Source: Deltaproteobacteria bacterium (GTDB taxonomy: Bacteria > Desulfobacterota > BSN033 > UBA1163). Taken from it: a stretch of DNA of 11,695 nt. The notes beneath the pieces are model-generated. The model was given only the letters and a program-made list of their open reading frames with translations, made no database searches and was not told the origin of the DNA. The first letter of the stretch is position 1. Each line of letters begins with the position of its first letter. The stretch spans positions 1-11,695 of the forward strand of contig VGRU01000103.1 in assembly GCA_016875255.1 (NCBI GenBank). Direction: 5' to 3'. Shown here piece by piece: positions 1 to 6,563 of this stretch. The position numbers were made by a program, and so were the translations under genes.

Positions 1-1041
1 AAAAAGGCAGTGGCAAGGGTTCATCCGGAGACCCAAACGGTCATGCTCTCCGATGAAAGCCGGATGAGTTATGAAAAACTTTTGATTGCCACCGGTGCCG
101 AGCCGACGATCCCTCGCGTGGAAAATCTCGCCCAGGTCCCTTTCCTGAAATTGAGGACGATGGACGATGCCCTTCGCCACCTGGAGGTCATCCCGCGAGC
201 GCGATCAGCCATTGTCATGGGAACGGGTTTAGTCGGGATGCATGCGGCAGAGAACTTTGTCCACAGGGGAATGCGTGTGGACGTCGCTCGAGCCAGAGTT
301 GGGAAGAACCCCAGAATCTTGCCGAATTATTTTGACGATGAGTGCTCTGGAATGATTCAGAAGGTTTTTGAGTCCCATGGGGTGGGTTTTTATCTCACCG
401 ATCATGCCGTGAGCATTGCCTATGAGGGAAGCGAATTCATCGTGACCCTCTCCAGCGGCAAGGCGTTAAGAAGTGAGATGCTTCTCGTCTGCACCGGAAT
501 TAAGCCCCGAACAAAGTTTCTTTGTGGCTCCAGCGTGGAGATAGACGAAGGGATCCTGGTCAATCATAAGATGAAAACCTCAGAGGATCACATCTGGGCG
601 GCGGGTGACGTGGCTCAGGCTGAAGATTTCTTCGGCCCCTCAAAAATCCTGAATGCCATTCTTCCCGATGCGGTCCTTCAAGGGAAGATCGCAGGGGCGG
701 ATATGTCCGGAGGAAGACTCGATTCAGATTATGTGGGCGGGATTTCAATGAACACCTTCAACTTTTTTGGCCACCGCGCCTTCTCGATCGGGATGAACGA
801 TTCCGAGGAGGCGGGAACCTATCGGATCGAAAAGACGGTCCTGCCCTCGGAAAACCTATATGAGAAGATCGTTTTTCAAGGGAATGTCTTGTTGGGGATG
901 AGTGCCATTAATTCTAATCTCGATCCCGGGATCATCATGAATCTGATCAAGGGAAGGGTGGATCTGGCAGAAGACTTCGCTGAGTTTGTCAGCAATCCGT
1001 TCAATATGAGCCGACGGTTGATGTGGAAACTTTGGCGCTGA
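1..1041 (+). CDS. padH: FAD/NAD(P)-dependent oxidoreductase, phenylglyoxylate dehydrogenase epsilon (PadH)-like; 5' end missing
   Basis: This is the C-terminal part of a pyridine-nucleotide-disulfide-type flavoprotein. The frame is open from base 1 (AAA AAG GCA GTG), so the gene starts upstream; the GTG at 10 is probably internal, and the N-terminal FAD-binding glycine motif is outside the window. Visible landmarks are IATGAEP (about nt 85-105), the second Rossmann motif GTGLVGMHAAE (about nt 220-250), CTGIKPRT (about nt 490-515) and the closing FAD motif AAGDVAQ (about nt 598-618). In related enzymes an acidic residue usually ends the second strand of the NAD fold; here that stretch reads VDVARARV, so cofactor preference is uncertain. 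The gene lies 36 bp ahead of a 4Fe-4S/TPP beta-subunit gene. That order matches padH-padI of phenylglyoxylate dehydrogenase, where the flavoprotein passes electrons from the iron-sulfur core to NAD. The family is secure; assignment to PadH rests on context and memory of the family. Confidence 0.72.
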   Translation, partial: KKAVARVHPETQTVMLSDESRMSYEKLLIATGAEPTIPRVENLAQVPFLKLRTMDDALRHLEVIPRARSAIVMGTGLVGMHAAENFVHRGMRVDVARARVGKNPRILPNYFDDECSGMIQKVFESHGVGFYLTDHAVSIAYEGSEFIVTLSSGKALRSEMLLVCTGIKPRTKFLCGSSVEIDEGILVNHKMKTSEDHIWAAGDVAQAEDFFGPSKILNAILPDAVLQGKIAGADMSGGRLDSDYVGGISMNTFNFFGHRAFSIGMNDSEEAGTYRIEKTVLPSENLYEKIVFQGNVLLGMSAINSNLDPGIIMNLIKGRVDLAEDFAEFVSNPFNMSRRLMWKLWR

Positions 1042-1065
1042 TCCTACGAAGCACCAGAGAGATAC

Positions 1066-1073
1066 GGGAGGAG
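1066..1073 (+). promoter_or_regulatory. Strong Shine-Dalgarno site for the PadI-like gene
   Basis: GGGAGGAG ends four bases before the TTG at 1078. It supports that non-ATG start, since no ATG lies nearby in frame. Confidence 0.75.
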
Positions 1074-1077
1074 TAAA

Positions 1078-2391
1078 TTGGGAAAGGCGTATAAGACAAT
1101 CGCCGTCATTCCGGGGCTATGTGATGGCTGTGGGGACTGCGTTCCTGCCTGTCTTCAGGCAAAAGGGATAAAAGATCCCCTCCAATCGAGAATCAAACCG
1201 ATCAAGGATCTCAAGGAATCTTTCTTTGCTCCCACGATCTGTTTGCAATGCGGGGATCCGAGCTGCGTCTCATGCTGTCCGTCCAAAGCGCTTACAAAGA
1301 ACCCGGAAACAGGGATCGTTGAATGGAATCAGGAGAATTGCGTCAATTGTCTCCTCTGCACGCTGGCCTGCCCATACGGAGGGATTTTCTTCGATCCAGT
1401 GGAGGGCCATGTGGCAAAATGTGATCAGTGCAAAGGCGATCCAGCCTGCATAAAGGTCTGTAAACCGAAAGCGCTCGTACTGAGACAGGAAAGTAAGATC
1501 TTCAACAGGGTAGGGGATCTGGAAGATCTTTTTGTTGCCAACTCCTGTTGTCAGGGTTGCAATACGGAAATCTTGATTCGCCATATTCTAAGACGGGTCG
1601 GTCCGAATACGGTTCTGGCCACGCCGCCCGGGTGTGTTCCGGGCACTGGCTCAGTGGGCGTGAACAAACTGACTACCACAAAAATTCCTGTTTTTCATCC
1701 TTTGCTGACGAATACGGCATCGATGCTTGCGGGAATTAGGCGGTATTACAACCGCATCGGTCGGGATGTCACTATGCTCGCACTGGCCGGAGACGGGGGG
1801 ACGGCGGATGTCGGATTTCAATCGCTCTCAGGGGCGGCGGAGCGTGGGGAACAGATGATTTTTGTGTGCATTGATAACGAGGGGTACATGAACACGGGAA
1901 CGCAGAGGTCGGGCACGACCCCCTTTGGGGCCTGGACCTCCACGACTCCTGTGGGGAATCTGTTGCGTGGCAAGACGAGTGACCAAAAGTACATGCCCCT
2001 TATCATGGTGATGCACCGTTGCGAATATGTGGCTACCGCTGCGATTGGTTATCTGGACGATTTCTATAAAAAGCTGGACCATGCCATCGAATCGTCCAAG
2101 AAGGGGATGGCCTATCTTCATGTGTTCTCACCCTGCGTAAGCGGGTGGCGTTTCGATACCCCTATGACCGTCGAGGTTCAGCGGATGGCCGTGGAGACCA
2201 ATTATTTCCCTCTCTGGGAATTTGAGAAGGAAAGGAGAAAGATTAGCTTCACCTATGAGCCTGAACATCCTCTCCCCATCGAACGGTATCTCTCGATGGT
2301 TGGAAAATTTCGTCATCTCAACGAAGAAGAAATTGCCCATATTCAGAAGTCAACAGACGAGAAGATGGAGCTTCTGAAAGCTTTATCATGA
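1078..2391 (+). CDS. padI: 2-oxoacid:acceptor oxidoreductase beta subunit with N-terminal 4Fe-4S domain (PadI-like)
   Basis: The 437-residue cytoplasmic protein joins a polyferredoxin-like domain to the TPP-binding beta subunit of the pyruvate:ferredoxin oxidoreductase family. Residues 15-130 carry four cysteine clusters: CDGCGDCVPAC (15-25), CLQCGDPSCVSCCP (55-68), CVNCLLCTLACP (88-99) and CDQCKGDPACIKVC (115-128). A further cysteine group, SCCQGCNTE (156-164), precedes the catalytic domain, as in other beta subunits. TPP and Mg binding is shown by GDGGTADVG (238-246) and DNEGYMNTG (266-274). Such enzymes decarboxylate a 2-oxo acid, trap the hydroxyalkyl-TPP and form an acyl-CoA while reducing ferredoxin or, through a flavoprotein, NAD. 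The roughly 48 kDa size and the preceding flavoprotein gene fit the beta subunit of phenylglyoxylate dehydrogenase. The alpha, gamma and delta subunits are not in the window and may lie upstream. Substrate specificity cannot be read from the sequence; a branched-chain or indole 2-oxo acid is also possible. The TTG start is chosen from the Shine-Dalgarno site. Confidence 0.82.
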   Translation: MGKAYKTIAVIPGLCDGCGDCVPACLQAKGIKDPLQSRIKPIKDLKESFFAPTICLQCGDPSCVSCCPSKALTKNPETGIVEWNQENCVNCLLCTLACPYGGIFFDPVEGHVAKCDQCKGDPACIKVCKPKALVLRQESKIFNRVGDLEDLFVANSCCQGCNTEILIRHILRRVGPNTVLATPPGCVPGTGSVGVNKLTTTKIPVFHPLLTNTASMLAGIRRYYNRIGRDVTMLALAGDGGTADVGFQSLSGAAERGEQMIFVCIDNEGYMNTGTQRSGTTPFGAWTSTTPVGNLLRGKTSDQKYMPLIMVMHRCEYVATAAIGYLDDFYKKLDHAIESSKKGMAYLHVFSPCVSGWRFDTPMTVEVQRMAVETNYFPLWEFEKERRKISFTYEPEHPLPIERYLSMVGKFRHLNEEEIAHIQKSTDEKMELLKALS

Positions 2392-2818
2392 TTTGCCGTG
2401 GGGTATGCCTCGACGAAAATCCTCTCCCCCCCAAGTTCTCTATGGAGAGAGAATTTCCAGAGAACTTTTAAAAAACTTGATGAGGCTTTGTCTTTGTTTC
2501 GACAGCAATTTATCAACTGTAGGGAGGGTGAAAAGGTGACCTACATTCATTTCTTCTCTCCCTGTTCCACAGGCGAGCGATTTTCGTGCCAAAATACGAT
2601 TGAACTGAGTCGGCCGTGGATACGAACTTGTTCAACTCTGGGAGTCTGATAGGGGTTAATTTCGATTCAGCCATCCCATTGAGAATCCAAAACCTGTTGA
2701 GAAATATCTTCAAGGGATCGGGGAATATAGTCACCTATCGGGAAAGGAGGTGAAAGAGATTAAAAAATTCTTGGAAGAAAGGTATGAGAGGCTCAGAGCT
2801 TTTAACATTCTAAAATAA
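2392..2818 (+). pseudogene. Decayed duplicate of the C-terminus of a PadI-like beta subunit
   Basis: Directly after the intact padI-like gene lies a second, degraded copy of its last 120 or so codons. Matching pieces include FKKLDEAL (intact: FYKKLDHAI), YIHFFSPCSTG (intact: YLHVFSPCVSG), NTIELSR, AVDTNLFN, LWESDRG and then HPIENPKPVEKYLQGIGEYS (intact: HPLPIERYLSMVGKFR), ending with a natural-looking stop at 2816-2818. The pieces lie in different frames: there is a shift near 2612, another near 2635, and an in-frame TAA at 2657-2659. No start codon with a ribosome site precedes it. It looks like the remnant of a tandem paralogous beta-subunit gene whose 5' portion was deleted, or the scar of unequal recombination. 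It is not expected to make protein. The 3' end, with AGGAGG at 2820-2825, now serves as the leader of dctP. Confidence 0.82.
2482..2519 (+). repeat. livH 5'-end-like segment inside the pseudogene
   Basis: Aligned without gaps, these 38 bases match 6837-6874, the ribosome-binding site and first codons of livH, at 32 positions. Mismatches are at 2486, 2499, 2500, 2502, 2511 and 2512. The matched stretch reads SLFRQQFIN in the pseudogene frame and SLFWQQFVN in livH. It sits where the intact PadI-like protein has only a few residues between KKLDHAI and the SPC motif, so it looks like extra material in the remnant. Confidence 0.6.
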
Positions 2819-2819
2819 G

Positions 2820-2825
2820 AGGAGG
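2820..2825 (+). promoter_or_regulatory. Shine-Dalgarno site of dctP
   Basis: A perfect AGGAGG lies seven bases before the ATG at 2833 and decides this start over the in-frame ATG at 2845. It immediately follows the stop of the padI-like remnant. Confidence 0.75.
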
Positions 2826-2832
2826 AATCAAG

Positions 2833-3843
2833 ATGTTCGGAGAGATGTCAGTAAAAAAATCTTTTGGTAAGAATTGGGTATTTTTTCTAGTTTCCATCTT
2901 TTTCTTATTCAGTTTATTCCCTTATCCTGTTTTGGCACAAGAGAAAGCTGTGACTCTGAAGGCGGTGAGTGCCTTTCCACAGAACAACAGGATGAATAAC
3001 GCCCTCTGGATGCTCCAGAAGAAGGTGAAAGAGGGGTCGAAAGGGAGACTTGAGATCACCTGGGGTGGAGGTCCTGAAGCGATTCCCACCTTCCAGTTAG
3101 TGGAGGCGATTCGAAATGGCGTGGTCGACCTGGCCTGGACCGCCCATACCTTCAATGTGGCTCAACTGGCGGTGGCTGAAGGAGCGAAGCTTTCAAAAGT
3201 TACTCCCTGGGATGAGAGAAAGAAAGGGGTCTTTGATTTTTATCAGAAAGCATATCAGGGCAAATTGAATGCATACTTTCTTGGAAAGGGAACCCCGGGT
3301 TTGACCTACAATCTCTATACGACCGTTCCCGTTAAGAGCATGAGTGATTTCAAGGGAATGACCATTCGAGTCACCCCTGCCTATAAGGCTTTTGCCGAGG
3401 CCCTTGGAGCGGCCCCTGTCACGACGGATCCGGGTGAAGTTTTTAATGCCCTCCAGAGAAAGATGGTTCAGGGTTATGGTTGGCCCTCCCTCGGTATTTC
3501 GGATTTTGGATGGGATGAAGTGACCAAATTCGTTATTGAAAAGGCCTTCTATCAGGTGGATGTCATTGCTCTGATTCACATCAACGCCTGGAATAAGTTG
3601 CCAAAGGATTTACAGGATGTATTGAATCTTTCCATCCAGGAAGTTGAACGGGAAGCTTATGATCACTTTCGTAAGTTGATCAGCGAGGATCGGGATAAGA
3701 TCAAGCAAAAAGGAATACAAGAGGTGAAACTTTCTGGAGAAGAGGGAGAAAAATATTTACAAACGGCCTACGAGGCTTCCTGGAAAGAGGTGTTGAAGAA
3801 AGACGCTCAGTTGGGGGCTCAACTGAGGGACCTTTTAAAGTAA
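2833..3843 (+). CDS. dctP: TRAP transporter periplasmic substrate-binding protein (DctP family)
   Basis: This 336-residue secreted protein binds the carboxylate substrate for the TRAP system and presents it to the DctQM membrane complex. A positively charged start (MSVKKSFGKN), a hydrophobic stretch (VFFLVSIFFLFSLF) and the site PVLA-QEK give a clear signal peptide with cleavage near residue 35. Family landmarks follow: LVEAIRNGVVDLAW about residues 90-103, and DFKGMTIRVTPAYKAFAEAL near 173-192, whose arginine is the usual ligand-carboxylate contact in DctP proteins. Next come GEVFNALQRKMVQGYGWP and a helical C-terminus rich in Lys and Glu. The ATG at 2833 is chosen because AGGAGG (2820-2825) lies seven bases upstream; an ATG at 2845 is a weaker alternative. 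The position just after the 2-oxoacid oxidoreductase suggests the ligand may feed that enzyme. The ligand itself cannot be predicted. Confidence 0.88.
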   Translation: MFGEMSVKKSFGKNWVFFLVSIFFLFSLFPYPVLAQEKAVTLKAVSAFPQNNRMNNALWMLQKKVKEGSKGRLEITWGGGPEAIPTFQLVEAIRNGVVDLAWTAHTFNVAQLAVAEGAKLSKVTPWDERKKGVFDFYQKAYQGKLNAYFLGKGTPGLTYNLYTTVPVKSMSDFKGMTIRVTPAYKAFAEALGAAPVTTDPGEVFNALQRKMVQGYGWPSLGISDFGWDEVTKFVIEKAFYQVDVIALIHINAWNKLPKDLQDVLNLSIQEVEREAYDHFRKLISEDRDKIKQKGIQEVKLSGEEGEKYLQTAYEASWKEVLKKDAQLGAQLRDLLK

Positions 3844-3876
3844 ATAGTGTCCGTTCCATAAACAGCATTTTCCGTC

Positions 3877-3897
3877 ATGCCGGACTTGATCCGGCAT
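3877..3897. repeat. Perfect hairpin with 8-bp arms
   Basis: ATGCCGGA and TCCGGCAT flank a five-base loop (CTTGA). It has no following T-run, so a rho-independent terminator is unlikely. It resembles the intergenic palindromic units common in Deltaproteobacteria and could stabilise the 3' end of the dctP message. Confidence 0.7.
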
Positions 3898-3968
3898 CCA
3901 TACGTCGTCCTGACGAAATTCGGGAACCATCTCTAAGACCTGGTCCCGGTTTTCACCGGGAACCTTGG

Positions 3969-3987
3969 ATTCCGGCTTTGCCGGAAT
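3969..3987. repeat. Perfect hairpin with 8-bp arms
   Basis: ATTCCGGC and GCCGGAAT flank a three-base TTT loop, next to the weaker CCCGGT/ACCGGG hairpin at 3945-3960. It lacks a T-run on either side and lies inside the MITE-like element. Confidence 0.7.
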
Positions 3988-4035
3988 GAGGATTCTGATT
4001 GAGGGGACAATTTATAAACAGACACTAAATAATTC

Positions 4036-4053
4036 AAACGCATTAAACGCATT
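4036..4053 (+). repeat. Two tandem copies of a 9-base unit
   Basis: AAACGCATT occurs twice in direct succession between the MITE-like element and the palindromes upstream of dctQ. It may be a small replication-slippage product. Confidence 0.5.
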
Positions 4054-4060
4054 AAATGAG

Positions 4061-4080
4061 ATACTTCAACATTGAAGTAT
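4061..4080. promoter_or_regulatory. 20-bp palindrome upstream of dctQ, possible operator
   Basis: ATACTTCAA and TTGAAGTAT form perfect 9-base arms around CA. The two-base centre is too tight for a good RNA hairpin but typical of a site for a dimeric DNA-binding protein. It sits 145 bp ahead of the dctQ start. A regulator binding here is inference; no regulator gene is in the window. Confidence 0.4.
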
Positions 4081-4092
4081 GACATAGAGGTG

Positions 4093-4136
4093 TGTCATTC
4101 CGAACCTGTTTCGGAATCTTGCATTTGGCAATGACA
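4093..4136. repeat. Intergenic palindromic unit with nested inverted repeats
   Basis: The outer arms are TGTCATT (4093-4099) and AATGACA (4130-4136). An inner hairpin ATTCCGAA/TTCGGAAT (4097-4117) has a five-base loop. The pattern matches dispersed GTCATTCCG-type units often seen between genes in Deltaproteobacteria; its copy number here is unknown. Confidence 0.6.
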
Positions 4137-4224
4137 ATGAATCAATTACGTTTGCTTTAGTTTCCCTTGCGTTACGGAAGGGCGGCTCTCAAGAATCGCC
4201 CAATCTCTATTTCAGGCACAGACG

Positions 4225-4752
4225 ATGATGGAAGAGAAGGGTTGGCTGGATCGTTACCTGGTCATCATCCATCGGATGATGGCGATCATCGCGGCGATGA
4301 TGGTCATCTTTTTGATGTTGGCCATTTCCTACTCCGTGATGGTGAGATATTTCCTGAACCGACCCGTTGCCTGGATCGTTGAAATCAGCAGCTACCTGAT
4401 GCTCTATATCACCTTTCTCGGAACGGCGTGGCTGCTGAGGCGAGACGGCCATGTGGAGATTGACCTCTTCACCAGCCATTTAAGTCCGAAGACGAAAGCG
4501 GTCTTCAAATCCTTAACCTCCATCGGTGGAGCAGTGGTCGGTTTTATTCTCGCCTGGAAGGGCGCCCTGGTGACGCTCGATTATTTCAGGAGAGGCGTTA
4601 CACCTATGGGCATCCTGAATACCCCTCAATTCCTGCTCATGGCCATCATACCGGTTGGCGGATTTCTATTAATGGTGGAGTTTATTCTTCGAACCATCCG
4701 TTTCGGAAGGATCGGGTTTAAAAAGGATGAGGGTTTGACGCAGGGGAGTTAG
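4225..4752 (+). CDS. dctQ: TRAP transporter small membrane subunit (DctQ family)
   Basis: The 175-residue inner-membrane protein has four predicted membrane spans: residues about 17-38, 48-65, 90-110 and 132-152. The family-typical stretch SSYLMLYITFLGTAWLLRRD followed by GHVEIDLF joins spans two and three. DctQ pairs with DctM and is needed for sodium-coupled uptake of the DctP ligand. The frame is open back to 4141, but the first usable start is the ATG pair at 4225/4228, and the ribosome site is weak (CAGG at 4213-4216). The stop is eight bases before dctM, so the two are co-transcribed. Unlike a compact dctPQM operon, 380 bp of repeat-bearing DNA separates this gene from dctP, so separate regulation is possible. 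Confidence 0.9.
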   Translation: MMEEKGWLDRYLVIIHRMMAIIAAMMVIFLMLAISYSVMVRYFLNRPVAWIVEISSYLMLYITFLGTAWLLRRDGHVEIDLFTSHLSPKTKAVFKSLTSIGGAVVGFILAWKGALVTLDYFRRGVTPMGILNTPQFLLMAIIPVGGFLLMVEFILRTIRFGRIGFKKDEGLTQGS

Positions 4753-4760
4753 ATAGAACA

Positions 4761-6068
4761 ATGGAATGGTGGTTGATCCTTCTGCTATTATTCAGCAGCC
4801 TGCTCACCCTGATGTTTTTAGGGCTTCCGGTGGCCTTCTCCTTTCTTCTTGTCACTTCAGGCGCTGTTTACCTGCTCATGGGCGGTGTAAACGGCCTTAC
4901 TCAATTGACGGTCAGTATCTTCGACTCCCTCACCAAGTTTAGTCTCACTGCCATCCCCTTTTTTATCCTCATGGGCGAAGTGCTCTACCATGCCGGCCTG
5001 GTTTCAAAAGCCCTCGATGCCTTCTCCAAGTGGGTGGGGGCTATCCCGGGCCGTCTGAGCATTGTCACCTTTCTCATCGGCGGACTTTTCGGCGCTCTGA
5101 GCGGAGCCACGGTAGCCAGCACGGCTGTGCTTGCCTCGCTGATGGTTCCGGAGATGATGCGTCGCCGCTACCATAAAGAGATGATCCTCGGACCCATCAT
5201 GGCTTCCGGGGCCTTGGATATGATCATTCCTCCGAGCGCCCTTACGGTTCTGTTGGGCACCATTGCCGAGGTTTCGATAGGGCGATTACTGATCAACGCT
5301 ATTATCCCTGGGTACCTTCTGTTGGGGATCTATATGGGATTTGTAATGATCCGGTGCCGGCTCAATCCATCCCTGGCTCCGAAATATGAAGTGGGTGACA
5401 TCCCTATGAAGGAGAAGATCTTTTCTGGTCTGCGCGATCTATTGCCTCTCGGGATTGTCATCTTTGTGGCCCTTGGACTCATGATGCTCGGTGTCGCCAC
5501 ACCCACCGAAGCTGCCGCTCTGGCCAGCCTCACCGCTTTCATCCTGACAGGCATTTATGGGAGATTAAACTTTCAGGTGATCCAGAAAGCGATCCTCGGT
5601 TCACTCCAGGTGACCGTGATGATCCTCACCATTATTGCGGCCTCAGCCGCTTTCAGCCAGATTTTGGCTTTTTCCGGGGCCAGCCGCGGGATGCTCGATC
5701 TGGTGCTGGGAGCAGCGGTCCATCCGCTCTGGATTCTCACCATTATGCTGGCCGTCGTAGTCCTCCTCGGATGCTTTCTTGAACAAGTTTCGATCATGAT
5801 GATCACCCTTCCGATTTTTATGCCCATCGTTAAAAACCTTGGATTGGATCCGGTATGGGTCTGCATCCTGATCCTCATTTGCCTCTCTATCGGACAATTG
5901 AGCCCTCCGTTTGGGTTGGCACTCTTCGTGATGAAAGCGGCAAGCCCTCCGGAGATCACGATCAAAGATATTTATAAGGCAGCCTGGCCCTACTGCGTGC
6001 TCAACTTAATGGGAGTGGCTTTGATCTTCTTCTTTCCATCCCTTGCCACCTGGTTCAAGGGGATGTAA
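4761..6068 (+). CDS. dctM: TRAP transporter large permease subunit (DctM family)
   Basis: The 435-residue protein is almost entirely hydrophobic, with roughly 11-12 membrane spans, and forms the ion-coupled translocation channel of the TRAP system. Family features include LMFLGLPVAFSFLL near the N-terminus, AIPFFILMGEVLYHAGL (about 64-80), GGLFGALSGATVASTAVLAS (about 107-126), IIPPSALTVLLG (about 155-166), VATPTEAAALASL (about 245-257) and the C-terminal QLSPPFGLALFV. Its length is typical and complete. It starts eight bases after dctQ; GGGAG at 4743-4747, inside the end of dctQ, is a plausible ribosome site. No terminator hairpin with a T-run is seen after the stop. Confidence 0.93.
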   Translation: MEWWLILLLLFSSLLTLMFLGLPVAFSFLLVTSGAVYLLMGGVNGLTQLTVSIFDSLTKFSLTAIPFFILMGEVLYHAGLVSKALDAFSKWVGAIPGRLSIVTFLIGGLFGALSGATVASTAVLASLMVPEMMRRRYHKEMILGPIMASGALDMIIPPSALTVLLGTIAEVSIGRLLINAIIPGYLLLGIYMGFVMIRCRLNPSLAPKYEVGDIPMKEKIFSGLRDLLPLGIVIFVALGLMMLGVATPTEAAALASLTAFILTGIYGRLNFQVIQKAILGSLQVTVMILTIIAASAAFSQILAFSGASRGMLDLVLGAAVHPLWILTIMLAVVVLLGCFLEQVSIMMITLPIFMPIVKNLGLDPVWVCILILICLSIGQLSPPFGLALFVMKAASPPEITIKDIYKAAWPYCVLNLMGVALIFFFPSLATWFKGM

Positions 6069-6116
6069 CGGAGCGATCTCTATGCTTTTGAAGAAAGGGG
6101 ACTGGGACTTTTTTGA

Positions 6117-6563
6117 CAGGTTAATCGATTGCATGGTCTTTGTGGCCGGGGCCTCAGTGAAGTTTTTATCAAAGGGTTGAAAGAGTTGGGCGTTCCTGAG
6201 AGTGCGGTCGTTGCCTCCGAGGCCTATCTGCCCAAGGATACCGATTTTTCAGTCCAGCTTACAAAGATAAAGGGCCTGAGGGATGATGCCCTTTTCATTG
6301 CCGGACATTATAGAGAAGGAGCATTGATCACAAGGCAATCGAAGGAGTTGGGTTTGGATGCCCAGATCCTTGGCACGGATGATATCGGTCATCCGGAGTA
6401 CATTAAAGTTGCCGGCAAGGCGAAAGTACAGGAGGGTCATTATGATACTACTCCAGATGGGCAACCGATCATTGGGGGTGCATCTGGAATTGAAGCTGGT
6501 AGGTTCTGAAAAAGAAAAGAGGTGCCGAAGATTGAACGGGCTTATGAGGAGAAGTATGATTAG
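6117..6563 (+). pseudogene. livK: Fragment of a branched-chain amino-acid-type ABC binding protein (LivK family)
   Basis: The frame encodes the middle of a periplasmic-binding type I protein: GRGLSEVFIKGLKELGV, TDFSVQLTKIKGLRDDALFI, ALITRQSKELGLDAQILGTD, then YDTTPDGQP. A stop interrupts it at 6507-6509. In the same frame beyond that stop the family-like piece IERAYEEKYD appears before a second stop at 6561-6563. A full LivK has about 370-400 residues including a signal peptide. Here the signal peptide and first lobe are absent (a stop at 6114-6116 lies just upstream) and the last quarter is gone. No ribosome-binding site precedes the TTG at 6129. It sits where livK normally heads a livKHMGF operon, so this is a lost binding protein and not a random fragment. 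The transporter downstream must use a binding protein encoded elsewhere, or is no longer active. Confidence 0.85.

Larger units (their letters stand above)
3845..4027 (+). mobile_element. MITE-like element (about 183 bp) with terminal inverted repeats, non-coding
   Basis: The stretch begins TAGTGTCCGTT (3845) and ends with the inverse, AACAGACACTA (to 4027). The outer seven bases are perfect and the match continues imperfectly for about 20 bases (left TAGTGTCCGTTCCATAAACA, right arm read inward TAGTGTCTGTTTATAAATTG). It carries no open frame. Inside are three hairpins: ATGCCGGA/TCCGGCAT (3877-3897), CCCGGT/ACCGGG (3945-3960) and ATTCCGGC/GCCGGAAT (3969-3987). The flanks are AT-rich and I see no convincing target duplication beyond a few A/T bases. 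Short size, terminal repeats and internal palindromes fit a miniature inverted-repeat element moved by a transposase elsewhere. A composite of REP-like palindromes is the alternative. It separates dctP from dctQM. Confidence 0.55.

Noticed and set aside
1270..1584. A 104-residue minus-strand frame within the padI-like gene
   Set aside because: It lies fully antisense to a cysteine-motif-rich coding region and has no recognisable domain.
2398..2649. A separate small protein of 83 residues after padI
   Set aside because: Its sequence aligns with the C-terminal region of the PadI-like protein and ends at a frame break, with further matching pieces in another frame, so it is part of a pseudogene.
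3844..3990. Rho-independent terminator after dctP
   Set aside because: Several strong hairpins exist, but none is followed by a T-run; they fit repeat elements better.
4036..4053. CRISPR-like or iteron array from the repeated AAACGCATT
   Set aside because: Only two short adjacent copies with no spacers or further units.
4167..4382. A 71-codon frame overlapping the dctQ start
   Set aside because: Low-complexity His/Asp-rich translation, out of frame with dctQ, with no ribosome site; it is a shadow frame.
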